The position numbers and the translations under genes were made by a program. The notes under the pieces were generated by a model. It saw nothing but the letters and a program-made list of their open reading frames with translations. It searched no databases and was not told the origin of the DNA. A stretch of DNA of 64,000 nt from Lysobacter sp. K5869 (lineage in GTDB: Bacteria; Pseudomonadota; Gammaproteobacteria; Xanthomonadales; Xanthomonadaceae): contig NZ_CP072597.1 in assembly GCF_018847975.1 (NCBI RefSeq), positions 4,131,001 through 4,195,000 of the forward strand. The letters run 5' to 3'. The number at the start of each line of letters is the position of its first letter. Position 1 is the first letter of the stretch. Below are positions 40,940 through 49,715 of the stretch, piece by piece.

Positions 40940-42052
40940 TCAGCGTTCCGGCGCCGCCTCGCAGGGCGGGGCCGCCTCGTCGGCCATCGTTTGCGCGGCG
41001 GCCAGCAGCGAGGCGCGCAGCATCGGACCGTGGCCGAGTCCGGGGAATTCGCGATAACACACGCTCAAGCCGGGCATGGCCCGCAAGCGCTCGGCGAGCC
41101 GGCGCGCGGCATCGGCCGGCACCACGCCGATCCGCGCCCGATGCGCGGCCGCGCGCGGATCGGCGGCCTCGCGCGCCCCTTCGCGCGGCGCGCGTTCGCG
41201 CTCGCCTTGGGCGATGGTCACGCTCGCCGGACGCGCCAGTTGGCGCGCGAGAAAACGCCGCTCGGGCTCGCCGAGGATCGCGCCGCGATCCCACCACAGC
41301 GACGGGCTCGCGGGGAACCAGCGAGCGAACGCATCGCCACGGGTGTAGAGCAGATTCAGCACGAACAGCCCGCCGAGCGAATGTCCCCACAGCGCCTCGC
41401 GCGAGCGGTCGATGCGCGCGCGGCGGCGCGCCTCGGGCTGGATTGTCCCGATCAGCGCCTCGCCGAACCTCGCCGCGCCACCGCCGCGAACGCCCTGCCC
41501 CAACCCGTCGTCGACCGCGCTGGGCGTGTAATCGCCGGTGCGTTGCGCGCCGTCGATGCGCAGATCGTTGTCGTAACCGACGAACACCAGCACCGGCGGC
41601 CGGCCTTGCGCCAATGTCGCCAGCGCCGCCGCGTCGAATTCCATCAACGCGGCGTTGCCGTCGAGCATGTACAAGGCCGCGAATCCGCCGCGCGGAGCGC
41701 GCTGGCGCGGGATGCCCAGATTGACCCGCCACTGCCGCAGTCCATCGTCGGAAGCGACCACGAAGCGCTCGAATCGATAGTCCGGCGAAGGCGCATCGGC
41801 GACGGTGACGCCGATGCGTTGGTTCGGATCCGGCTGCGCGACCGCGGGCGCGCACCACCCCATCCCCACGAACGCCACGGCCACCCCCTGTAGGAGCGGC
41901 GCAAGCCGCGACGCGGCCCTCGCAACGAACGAGGACCCACCTGCAACCGACACGCCCATCCGCCGCGAAACGAAGCGTCCGGCGCGATCTTCGCCTCCGG
42001 GGTCGCGGCTTACGCCGCTCCTACAGGGGGAGACCAAAGCCGCTTGGCTCAT
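40940..42052 (-). CDS. Enterochelin-esterase-like alpha/beta hydrolase (IroE/Fes type)
   Basis: Probable periplasmic alpha/beta hydrolase that would cleave ferric-siderophore esters after uptake. The nucleophile motif GHSLGG, the YMLDGN oxyanion region (after FAALYMLDGNAAL) and a terminal GLGHGP His are present. The 42052 ATG overlaps the stop of the siderophore-receptor gene (TGATG), implying coupling. The first ~55 residues of this reading are encoded by a REP-like inverted pair, which is normally not coding; the native start may be the GTG at 41884 or ATG at 41865, where a hydrophobic signal-like stretch ending CAPAVAQ occurs. Coordinates of the 5' end are therefore uncertain. Confidence 0.7.
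   Translation of the reverse strand: MSQAALVSPCRSGVSRDPGGEDRAGRFVSRRMGVSVAGGSSFVARAASRLAPLLQGVAVAFVGMGWCAPAVAQPDPNQRIGVTVADAPSPDYRFERFVVASDDGLRQWRVNLGIPRQRAPRGGFAALYMLDGNAALMEFDAAALATLAQGRPPVLVFVGYDNDLRIDGAQRTGDYTPSAVDDGLGQGVRGGGAARFGEALIGTIQPEARRRARIDRSREALWGHSLGGLFVLNLLYTRGDAFARWFPASPSLWWDRGAILGEPERRFLARQLARPASVTIAQGERERAPREGAREAADPRAAAHRARIGVVPADAARRLAERLRAMPGLSVCYREFPGLGHGPMLRASLLAAAQTMADEAAPPCEAAPER
41886..42029. repeat. REP-like inverted pair
   Basis: The arms 41886-41912 and 42002-42028 are inverted copies differing at one position (a C/T change), of the CTGTAGGAGCGGC(G)...GCCGCGAC type dispersed widely in Xanthomonadaceae. About 89 bp lie between them. Each arm also has internal dyad symmetry (GCGGC/GCCGC). 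Confidence 0.85.
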
Positions 42053-44328
42053 CACCAGCTCAGCCGCACGCTCGCGACTACGGTGCGACCGGTGCCGTAG
42101 TAACACGAGGCGACGCTGCCGCAGGTGGAGATGTAGGTCTTGTCGCCGAGGTTGCCGACGTTGAGCGAGAACTGCGTCGCCGGGCCGTTGCCGGTGTCCA
42201 CGCGATAGCGGATCGCCGCGTCGAACACGGTGTAGGACGGAATCCGGTAGAGGTTGGCGCTGTCGCCGTAGCTCTCGCCGTTGTAGCGCACGCCCGCCGC
42301 CAAGCCGAGGCCTTCCAGCGCGCCTTGGTGGAAGGTGTAGTCCAGCCACGCGGTCGCGGTCCACTCCGGCACCTGCGCCAATTGCTTGCCGCGCAGTTCC
42401 GGCGCGCCGCGGGTCACTTCCGAATCCATGCGCGAGGCCGCGCCGATCACGCTGAAGCCTTCCAGCGGCGTCACGCGCGCTTCCAGTTCCAGGCCGCGCA
42501 CGCGGCCTTCGCCGCTTTGCGCCTGACAACGCAGCGCGCCGCTGGCGCCGCAGTTGACGTGGGTCGGGTCGGGATCGTCGACGAGGATGTTCTCTTGGCG
42601 CAGGTCGTAGGCCGACAGCGTGATCAGTCCGTCGAAGCTCGACGGCTGGAACTTCACCCCGCCCTCCCACTGCTTGCCGGTGATCGGATCGAACGGCGTG
42701 CGCGCGTAGCTCTGATTGATGTCGGTGGTCGCCGGCTGGAACGATTCGGCGTAGCTCAGGTACGGCGACCAGCCGCCGGGCGCCGCGTACAGCACGCCGG
42801 CGCGGCCGGTGAAAGCGTCGTTCTTCAGGCGCGTGCGCACCCACGGCGTGACCGCGCCGGTGGCGACCGTGCGGGTCGCGGTGGAGGTGTCGTCGTCGGT
42901 GCGGTCGTAGCGCCCGCCGAGCAGCACGCGCCAGTTGCCGAACGCGAGCTGGTCCTGCAGATAGACGCCGGTTTGCTCATTGGTGCCGCGCGACAGGCCG
43001 ACCGAGCGCACCACCGGGGTGTAGCCGGTGTAAACCGGGTGGAAGATGTCGATCGGCGCCGGATTGCTCATCGCGCCGCGGCCGCCGACCCAGTCCGCCT
43101 TCTGCCAGTCCACGCCGAACAGCAACGTGTGCGCGACCGCGCCGGTGACGAACTGGCCCTGGAGGCGGGTGTCGATGGTGTCGCCGTCGGAATCGCCGTC
43201 GCCGTAGGTGGCGCGGCGGTTTTGGGTGCGGCCGTCGGCGCTCAGCGCGCCCAGCGTGATGACGCCGCGATACAGCGAATCCACGTGCGTGCGCCGCGCG
43301 CTCTGGCTCAGCGTCCAGTTCTCGTTGAAGCCGTGTTCCAGCAGCCAGCCCGCGGTCCAGATCGTGCGGTCGTAGGTGTTCCAGCTCGGCTCGCCGATGA
43401 AGGTGGTGTTCTTCATCCGACCGTAGCGGGTCGGCCGCAAGGTGCCGTCCATCGGCAGGAACTGATAGGTCGAGCCGCCGTCGTCCTTTTGATACAGGCC
43501 GAGCAAGGTCAGGCGCGTGCGTTCGGCGATCTGCCAGGTGTAGCTCGGCGCCAGGAACCAGTGCTTCTGTTCGGTGCGCTCGATCTGGGTGTCGCCGTCG
43601 CGGTACAGGCCGACCAGACGCACCAGGTGCGCGTCGTCGCCGCTGCCGGCGCCGACGTCGAACGCGGCGCTGTACTGGCCGTGGCCGTCCAGGCCGAGTT
43701 GCAGCACCTGCTGCTGGTCCGGCGTCGGCGTCTTGCTGACCTGATTGACCATGCCGCCGGGCGCGACCTGCCCGTACATCACCGCCGACGGCCCCTTGAG
43801 CACTTCGACCCGCTCCAGATTCCAGGTGTCGAACATGGTGCGGTTCCACTGCCCGCCCTGCGGCGCGCGCAGGCCGTCGAGGGTGACGTTGTTGCTCCAA
43901 CTGCCGGCGTCGTAGCCGCGGATGCGGAAATCGTCGACGCGGTTGTCGATGCCGCTGCTTTCCAGCGACACGCCGGCGACGTAGCGCATGGCGTCGTTGA
44001 GGTTCTGCACGCCGCGCGCGTCGAGTTCCTCGCGCGCGATCACCGCGATCGACTGCGGAGTCTGGGCGATCGGCGCGTCGGTCTTGGTCGCGCCCTGGGA
44101 ATGGGTGGTGGTGCGGTAGGCGTTGACCCGGACGGTGTCCAAGGTCTGCGCGTCGCCTGCGTCCGCGGGTTCGGCCGCCAACGCCGCGCACGGCAGCGCC
44201 AGGACGAAAGCGAGGGAAAGGGAAAGCGGTGAGCGCGCGAAAGCGCGCAGAGATCCTTCTGCGTACACGAGAGTCGGCCCAGTGGAAACGATTGGCTGAC
44301 TGCAGGCGCAGCGGCTGATGCGGGGCAT
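42052..44328 (-). CDS. TonB-dependent siderophore receptor
   Basis: A receptor of about 758 residues with signal sequence ending ALPCAALAA, the TonB-box-like TLDTVRVNAY, a plug with IPEP-type siderophore-receptor motifs (APIAQTPQSIAVIAREELD; FRIRGYDAG; LKGPSAVMYGQVAPGGMVN) and a barrel ending in VVASVRLSW. This is the TIGR01783-type family. The ATG at 44328 gives a long signal peptide; a GTG at 44268 would give a 32-residue one and fits better if transcription starts downstream of the Fur-like site. The coupled downstream esterase supports ferric-siderophore use. Confidence 0.92.
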   Translation of the reverse strand: MPRISRCACSQPIVSTGPTLVYAEGSLRAFARSPLSLSLAFVLALPCAALAAEPADAGDAQTLDTVRVNAYRTTTHSQGATKTDAPIAQTPQSIAVIAREELDARGVQNLNDAMRYVAGVSLESSGIDNRVDDFRIRGYDAGSWSNNVTLDGLRAPQGGQWNRTMFDTWNLERVEVLKGPSAVMYGQVAPGGMVNQVSKTPTPDQQQVLQLGLDGHGQYSAAFDVGAGSGDDAHLVRLVGLYRDGDTQIERTEQKHWFLAPSYTWQIAERTRLTLLGLYQKDDGGSTYQFLPMDGTLRPTRYGRMKNTTFIGEPSWNTYDRTIWTAGWLLEHGFNENWTLSQSARRTHVDSLYRGVITLGALSADGRTQNRRATYGDGDSDGDTIDTRLQGQFVTGAVAHTLLFGVDWQKADWVGGRGAMSNPAPIDIFHPVYTGYTPVVRSVGLSRGTNEQTGVYLQDQLAFGNWRVLLGGRYDRTDDDTSTATRTVATGAVTPWVRTRLKNDAFTGRAGVLYAAPGGWSPYLSYAESFQPATTDINQSYARTPFDPITGKQWEGGVKFQPSSFDGLITLSAYDLRQENILVDDPDPTHVNCGASGALRCQAQSGEGRVRGLELEARVTPLEGFSVIGAASRMDSEVTRGAPELRGKQLAQVPEWTATAWLDYTFHQGALEGLGLAAGVRYNGESYGDSANLYRIPSYTVFDAAIRYRVDTGNGPATQFSLNVGNLGDKTYISTCGSVASCYYGTGRTVVASVRLSW

Positions 44329-44333
44329 CTTAG

Positions 44334-44352
44334 CAAATGAGAACGGATCGCA
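44334..44352 (-). promoter_or_regulatory. Weak Fur-box-like site upstream of the siderophore receptor
   Basis: GCAAATGAGAACGGATCGC shares the half-site AATGAGAA with Fur boxes and matches about 10 of 19 positions overall. Iron repression is expected for a siderophore receptor, but this site is degenerate. Confidence 0.3.
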
Positions 44353-44784
44353 ATAGAGCCCGCATCGGGCCGCGCGCTCAAGGCGACGCGGCGGCACCCG
44401 TCCGCCAAGCCGATCGGAGCGTGCGGCTCCCGTGTCGATGGCGCTGAGCGTCGGTCTTCTGCGGTAAAGCGTCCGCTTCCAGCCCGAGCGGCCGCTCGAC
44501 GGTCTTATGCGCGGCCGGCGCGAACACTGCCAGCCCCGTCGCCGTCGATGCGCGACGACGCAAACTCATGCAAACGCCGCCGAAACCGTTTTGAGCAGCG
44601 ACGCGACCGTGACGATGTCGACGCGCAGTCAAGGCAACGTTAGCGAGCGGTGACGCTCGCGCGATACGCGCGCCTAAGGCGTCACCCGCGGGTCACGGCT
44701 GTTTAATGGCGGCCCGCCGCATAGTGGTGCGCAAGCGGTGCAACGCGCATCGCGATGCTTCCAAGCCCGCAGGAGACGACGCAC
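44353..44784. other. Intergenic region upstream of receptor and four-helix-bundle gene
   Basis: No gene supported. A perfect hairpin GCGAGCG-GTGA-CGCTCGC occurs at 44643-44660, 125 bp before the next ATG, and an ACCCGCGGGT palindrome lies near 44686-44695. These may be regulatory, but there is no clear promoter. Confidence 0.4.
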
Positions 44785-45231
44785 ATGACCGACAAGAAGA
44801 CCGAACACAGCCTCAACGATCTGATCCAGATCGCCCGCGACGGCGAGCATTTCTACGCCGAGGCGGCGAAGAAGGTCGGCGACACCGAACTGGCCGGCGC
44901 GTTCTTGCGCATGTCCACCGCCAAGGGCGCGATCGTCGAGCAGCTCAGCGCCGAAGTCGCCGCCGGCGGCGGCAAGCCGGCGTCCGGGGGCACCTTCGTC
45001 GGCTCGATGCAGGAGGTCTACGGCCGCGTGCGCGCCACGCTGGGCGACACCCGCTATGGCTACGTGGCCGAACTGGAAGAGTCCGAGGACCGGCTGCTGA
45101 AGGCGTTCAACGACGTCCACGACGATCCCAACGTCGCGCCGTCGGCGCGGGCCGCGGTCGAGCGGCTGTTGCCGCAGGTCCGCCAGAGCCATCGCGAGAT
45201 GAGCCAGCGCAAGCACGCTTTGAAGCATTGA
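44785..45231 (+). CDS. PA2169-family four-helix-bundle protein (DUF2383)
   Basis: A 148-residue all-helical protein: LIQIARDGEHFYAEAAKKV, AFLRMSTAKGAIVEQLSAEV, then SMQEVYGRVRATLGD and EESEDRLLKAFNDVHDDPNV. The acidic-aromatic helix pattern is that of the ferritin-like DUF2383 family seen in many proteobacteria, often stress-induced. AGGAGACG precedes the ATG, and a strong hairpin terminator follows. Monocistronic. Confidence 0.85.
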   Translation: MTDKKTEHSLNDLIQIARDGEHFYAEAAKKVGDTELAGAFLRMSTAKGAIVEQLSAEVAAGGGKPASGGTFVGSMQEVYGRVRATLGDTRYGYVAELEESEDRLLKAFNDVHDDPNVAPSARAAVERLLPQVRQSHREMSQRKHALKH

Positions 45232-45249
45232 GCGCGGGCCATCGCCGCA

Positions 45250-45282
45250 ACGAAAACGCCGGCCATGCGCCGGCGTTTTCGT
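45250..45282 (+). terminator. Strong hairpin terminator
   Basis: ACGAAAACGCCGGC and GCCGGCGTTTTCGT make a perfect 14-bp stem with CATGC loop, starting 19 bp after the DUF2383 stop; four T residues lie in the 3' arm. It may also serve the convergent monooxygenase operon. Confidence 0.8.
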
Positions 45283-45381
45283 GCGGCCGGGGTTTTCCGG
45301 CCTCGGGTCCGCTGCGTTCTTCGGCATCGCCGATCCGCAACGCGTCGCAAGGCGAGCCGGATCGAACGCCGCGCTGCCGAG

Positions 45382-46677
45382 CTAAGACGCTACATCGTAC
45401 GACCGCCGATTCCTCAGCATCGCCGGATCGAACCCCGCCGCCTGCGCATACCGCGAGGCGATGGCCGCGAGCTCGTCGGGCTTGATCACGTCGTCGATAT
45501 TGGAAAATCCCGCCGGCGCGCGTTGATTGGCCATCGTGATCATCACCTCCGGCCCCTGCTGCCGGTTGCGGAACTGCATTTCCGTGGTGACCGGCCTGCG
45601 TTCCTCTTCGTACGCGATCAGGGCTTGCCTGATATCGGCGCCGTGCGCCAGGTGATAGGCCAGCGAGCGGCCGTCGACGATGGCCTGGGTCGCGCCGTTG
45701 GAACCCATCGGATACATCGGATGCGCCGAGTCGCCGAGCAAGGTCACCGGCCCGAAGCTCCAGCGCGGCAAGGCGTCGCGGTCGAGCATGGGATAGGCGT
45801 GCGCCTGCGCGGCCGAGCGCAGAATGCCCTGAACATCGACATCGTCCAGGCGCCAGTCGCCGAAGTGATCGAACACTTCCTGCTTGTCCACCGAATGGCG
45901 CCAATCGCCGTTGTGCCGGTTGCCCGCGCCGGGAATCGGCCGGGTGGTGATCCAGTTGATCAGGATCTCCTCGCCGCCGTCGGGATTGGGCGCGATGGGA
46001 TACAGCACCAGCCATCTGCCGTCGACATCGCCGGACACCAGCATGCTGGCGCCGGAGAGATACGGCTTGGCCCAGGCCGTGCCGCGCCACATCATCAAGC
46101 CGTTCCAGCAGGTCGCGCCCTCTTCCGGGTACAACTGCGCGCGCACCGCGGAACGGATTCCGTCGGCGCCGACCAACACGTCGGCCGTCAACCGTTCTTG
46201 CCGCCCGGCCACGCGGTGCTCGACCTCCGCCTCGACCCGGCCGTCCGCTTTGACGAGAAAACCCTTCACCCGCGAATCGGTCGCGATCGCGTCCTCGCCC
46301 AGGCGCTTGCGCACTTCCGCCGCGAGCACCTTCTGCAGAAAACCGCGGTGGATCGACAGCTGCGGCCAGCCGTGCCCGGCGAAGCGCCCGCGAGGTTCCT
46401 GCCAGACCCGATTGCCGTGCCAGTTGCAGAACACCAGCTCGCGGGTCTGAATCGAACCCGCGATGAGTTCGTCCAATACGCCCAATTCTTGCAGTTCCCT
46501 GCACGCGTTGGGCAGCAGGTTGAGGCCCACGCCCAAGGGATCGATCTGCGCGGCCGATTCCAGCACCCGGATCGAGCGGAAGCCGGCCGCATGCAAGCTC
46601 AGCGCGGCGGCCAGTCCGCCGATTCCCGCTCCGGCAATCAGAATGTCCATCTGCTTTCCCGTTGTTGTCGTTGTCAT
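45382..46677 (-). CDS. FAD-dependent aromatic monooxygenase (PhzS/salicylate-hydroxylase type)
   Basis: A 431-residue flavoprotein with dinucleotide-binding GAGIGG (16-21), the DG motif VLVGADGIRSAVRAQ and the second FAD motif GDSAHPMYPMGSNGATQAIV near 310-330, all intact. Such enzymes hydroxylate or oxidise aromatic or phenolic substrates with NAD(P)H and O2. It is the third gene of a minus-strand operon after a PrnB-like protein and a ketosynthase (28 bp gap), so it probably tailors their product. Confidence 0.9.
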   Translation of the reverse strand: MTTTTTGKQMDILIAGAGIGGLAAALSLHAAGFRSIRVLESAAQIDPLGVGLNLLPNACRELQELGVLDELIAGSIQTRELVFCNWHGNRVWQEPRGRFAGHGWPQLSIHRGFLQKVLAAEVRKRLGEDAIATDSRVKGFLVKADGRVEAEVEHRVAGRQERLTADVLVGADGIRSAVRAQLYPEEGATCWNGLMMWRGTAWAKPYLSGASMLVSGDVDGRWLVLYPIAPNPDGGEEILINWITTRPIPGAGNRHNGDWRHSVDKQEVFDHFGDWRLDDVDVQGILRSAAQAHAYPMLDRDALPRWSFGPVTLLGDSAHPMYPMGSNGATQAIVDGRSLAYHLAHGADIRQALIAYEEERRPVTTEMQFRNRQQGPEVMITMANQRAPAGFSNIDDVIKPDELAAIASRYAQAAGFDPAMLRNRRSYDVAS

Positions 46678-46705
46678 TGGCGGCGTCTTCGCGAAACCGG
46701 TCGAC

Positions 46706-48478
46706 CTAAGCCGCGGACCGGTTGGTTTCCAGCCGGCTCACATCCAGCCAATGGCGATCGAGCTGCCATGGGTAGGACGGCAAATCCACCAGCCGGCCGC
46801 CGGATTCGGCGGCATCGGACCAATCGACCTCGTTCCCGGCCATGTACGCATCGGCGATCTGCTGCAACCGGCGCCGCAGCGCGTCCGCACCGGCCTCGTC
46901 GTCCGCCGCGCCGTGACCGAAGCTGCCGCTGGTCCCGCCGGCGAGGTGGCGGCGCAGCGACAAGGCCAACTCGTCGTGCGAAGCGGCGACGAACGCCACC
47001 CGGCTGGCGTGCTGCGCGCGCCGCTGGGTCGTGGTGTAGGCGATGTCGCGCAAGGAGTGGCGCTTCCCCGCTTCGCCGTCTTCCAAACTCGCGAGGAACG
47101 AGCGGCAAACGGCGTCGAGCCCGGCCGGATTCGGCGCCGACAACGTCACCGCGTGCGGCCGCCCGGCTTCCGCCGATGTGTGTTGCGCGACCGGATCGGC
47201 CTGGGTCAACACGATGCAGGCGTTGGTCGACGAAATGCCTTGGCCGCTGACCGACGCGATCGCGCGCTTGTCCGCGCTGCCCAGCGCATGCGCACGGGTC
47301 GGAATCAGCAGGGGCATGGCGTCCCAATCGAGCTTGGGATGCGGCGTGTCGAAATGCAGATTGGGCGGAACCTCGCCGTTCTGCAGGCAAAGCACCGTCT
47401 TGATCACCCCAGCCACGCCCGCGGCGCCCTCGGCATGGCCGATATTGGTCTTGACCGAACCGACGATGCACGGCCGGTCGGCCGGCCGGTTGGGCGCCAG
47501 AATCGCGCTCAGCGCGTTGAGTTCGACCAGATCGATACGGGTGCCGGTGCCGTGCGCCTCGACGTAATCGACCTCGGCGGCCGCGATGCCCGCGTCCTCG
47601 TACGCCCAGCGGATCGCCGCTTCCTGGCCCACCACCGACGGCGCGGTCAACGTGTCCTTGCTGCGGCCGTCGTTGCTCACCGCGCTGCCGAGGATCACCG
47701 CGCGGACCCGGTCGCCGTCGGCTAACGCGCGCTCCAGCGGCTTGAGCACCAGCACGCCGATGCCTTCCGCGCGCACGAAGCCGTTGGCCGAGGCGTCGCC
47801 GAACTTGCAGCGCCCGTCCGGCGCCATCATGCCGACCTGCGAGTACATGACGTTCTCGTGCGGCGTCAGCACGAGGTTCACGCCGCAGGCCAGCGCCATC
47901 GTCGATTCGCCGGAGCGCAGGCTCTTGCACGCCAGATGGATGGCGACCAGCGACGAGGCGCAGGCCGCGTCGATGGTCACGCTCGGCCCACGCAGATCGA
48001 ACGCATACGAAAGCCGGCCGGACGCGAGGCTGCGCTGGTGCATTCCGGTGAAGGAATACAGGTCCATGTCGGCGATGCCGTTGCGGTGCTGCAGATCCCA
48101 GTAATCCGCGTTCATCATCCCGACGAACACGCTGGTGCGGCTGCCCGCCACCCGGCTCGGCGGCTGGCCGGCGTCTTCCAATGCGTCCCACGCGCTCATC
48201 AGCAGCAAACGCTGCTGCGGGTCCATCTTCGCCGCTTCCTTGGCCGAGACCTGGAAGAACTCGGCATCGAACTTGTCGATCTGATCGATGAACGCGCCCT
48301 TGCGGCTCGCGGTCTTGCCGGGCGTTCCGGACTCGGGCGCGTAGACCGCCTCCACGTTGAAGCGGTCGGCCGGAACCTCCCGCGTCATGTCCTTTCCCTC
48401 CCGGAGAAGCTGCCAGAACTCATCCGGTCCTTGCGCGCCGGGGAACCGGCAGCCGATGCCGACAACAGCGATTTTCAT
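46706..48478 (-). CDS. Type I-like ketosynthase with acyltransferase domain missing
   Basis: A 590-residue ketosynthase with catalytic Cys173 (DAACASS), His309 (EAHGTGT) and His348 (KTNIGHAEG). After the KS (to about 430) come a KS-AT linker (about 440-515, SLRDIAYTTTQRRAQHASR) and then directly the typical post-AT linker ending LPSYPWQLDRHWL; the AT itself is absent. The usual C-terminal KS motif SFGxxGTNAH reads SGQGISSTNAC: the gate Phe is replaced by Gln and His by Cys. No ACP domain is present. It lies 85 bp after the PrnB-like gene and 28 bp before the monooxygenase. It may condense substrates from outside the pathway, or catalyse a non-decarboxylative step. Confidence 0.9.
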   Translation of the reverse strand: MKIAVVGIGCRFPGAQGPDEFWQLLREGKDMTREVPADRFNVEAVYAPESGTPGKTASRKGAFIDQIDKFDAEFFQVSAKEAAKMDPQQRLLLMSAWDALEDAGQPPSRVAGSRTSVFVGMMNADYWDLQHRNGIADMDLYSFTGMHQRSLASGRLSYAFDLRGPSVTIDAACASSLVAIHLACKSLRSGESTMALACGVNLVLTPHENVMYSQVGMMAPDGRCKFGDASANGFVRAEGIGVLVLKPLERALADGDRVRAVILGSAVSNDGRSKDTLTAPSVVGQEAAIRWAYEDAGIAAAEVDYVEAHGTGTRIDLVELNALSAILAPNRPADRPCIVGSVKTNIGHAEGAAGVAGVIKTVLCLQNGEVPPNLHFDTPHPKLDWDAMPLLIPTRAHALGSADKRAIASVSGQGISSTNACIVLTQADPVAQHTSAEAGRPHAVTLSAPNPAGLDAVCRSFLASLEDGEAGKRHSLRDIAYTTTQRRAQHASRVAFVAASHDELALSLRRHLAGGTSGSFGHGAADDEAGADALRRRLQQIADAYMAGNEVDWSDAAESGGRLVDLPSYPWQLDRHWLDVSRLETNRSAA

Positions 48479-48563
48479 AGCCCATTCCTTATCGATTCGA
48501 TGACGCGAAAGCTCGACGGTCCGATCTCCCGCGCGCCGGGCGGGTGCGCCCGGCGCGGCGAGG

Positions 48564-49715
48564 TCAGGTGTACGCGGTCTCGGTTTCCAAAACGCGCGGC
48601 GCCGGCGCGTGGCGGTAACCGGTCTGGTGTTGCGAGCGCTGCAGGCTTTCCTTCAATACGCTCTCGTTCTCGCGGGTCAGATCGAGGATCTGCCGCAGCA
48701 AGGCCACGGGCGCGCCGCCGCTGCCGTGCTCGAACAGCGCGACGCCGTCGGCGTACGCCCGCGCGGCCATGCCGATGTGGCGCCCGCGGAAGGTCTTGAG
48801 CAGCTTCAGCAGTTCGGTCAGGTTGCTCGCCGTGCGGCTCAGTCCCTCGCTCGGCGGGCCCGCGCGCTCGATCTCGTTGACCGTCCGCGTCACCAGCGAC
48901 GGCTTGTTGCAGTGCCGGGCATGGAACTCGCGCCAGGACGGCAAGCTGTACTGCAGCGAATGAAGCAAGAACTGTTCGTACTCGTTGCGGTTGCGGTCGG
49001 ACGCCCAGACGCAGATGTCGATCAGCCACAACGGCGCCTGCGCCGCGGCCGGGCCCAAATAGGATTTTCCTTCGATGAGGACCTCGTCGAAGTACGGCCG
49101 CATGATCTGGGCGAAGAAGATCGGCGATACCGTCTTCATCACCGAATCGATGGACTCCACCATCGCGTTGCTGGTGATGTGCAGGTACTCGATCATCTCG
49201 GGGCAGCGATCGTCGCGCAGGCTCATTTCGCTGAGCGCGTCGAGCGCGGCGAGCGATGCGTTCAGGCTCGGCACGACATGGGTGACCGCATCTTGCAGGC
49301 AACGCTCCTGAACGTCGCCGACATACATGCGCCGGCGCGGCCCGTCCGGATTCCACGACGTGTAGTGATGGACCGTGTCGCGCGGAATCATATTGGTGAT
49401 GCGCCCGAGCTCGTTCAACACGGGAACCACCTGCGGCACGACGCTGACGGGCTCCACGGAATGCCGTTTCAGCGAACCCAGCACCAGGCCGATGTCGCGC
49501 ATCGTCGCCAGCGCCGCGTGCGGGCTGTCGAGCGTCGCGGCCTCGGCCTTTTCCGTCAGCGTCTGCAGCAATCCCGTCAAACTGGCGGTGTCGCACCGCT
49601 CGTTGATCTTCGGGACCAAGGCCAGCAAGCCGTCCGCGTTCAACGGGTCGAGCCTGCGTATTTGTTCCGCCTCGAAATAGCAATCGTCGGTAATGCTACT
49701 GCCGGTGTAGATCAT
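48564..49715 (-). CDS. PrnB-like haem enzyme (DUF1864 / indoleamine-dioxygenase superfamily)
   Basis: A 383-residue protein with hallmarks of the monodechloroaminopyrrolnitrin-synthase PrnB family: LDPLNADGLLALVPKINERCD near 22-42, MRDIGLVLGSLKRH near 72-85, PRDTVHHYTSWNPDGPRRRM near 111-130 and SYLGPAAAQAPLWLIDI near 218-234. His313 within FRGRHIG is the best candidate proximal haem ligand. PrnB rearranges halogenated tryptophan, but no halogenase or other prn genes are nearby. AAGGAG fixes the ATG at 49715, and it heads the KS/monooxygenase operon. The substrate is unknown; tryptophan or another indole is plausible. Confidence 0.82.
   Translation of the reverse strand: MIYTGSSITDDCYFEAEQIRRLDPLNADGLLALVPKINERCDTASLTGLLQTLTEKAEAATLDSPHAALATMRDIGLVLGSLKRHSVEPVSVVPQVVPVLNELGRITNMIPRDTVHHYTSWNPDGPRRRMYVGDVQERCLQDAVTHVVPSLNASLAALDALSEMSLRDDRCPEMIEYLHITSNAMVESIDSVMKTVSPIFFAQIMRPYFDEVLIEGKSYLGPAAAQAPLWLIDICVWASDRNRNEYEQFLLHSLQYSLPSWREFHARHCNKPSLVTRTVNEIERAGPPSEGLSRTASNLTELLKLLKTFRGRHIGMAARAYADGVALFEHGSGGAPVALLRQILDLTRENESVLKESLQRSQHQTGYRHAPAPRVLETETAYT

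Noticed and set aside
45382..49715. Pyrrolnitrin gene cluster
   Set aside because: Only the PrnB-like gene is present; the tryptophan halogenase and the PrnC and PrnD equivalents are missing, and a ketosynthase is present that pyrrolnitrin does not need.
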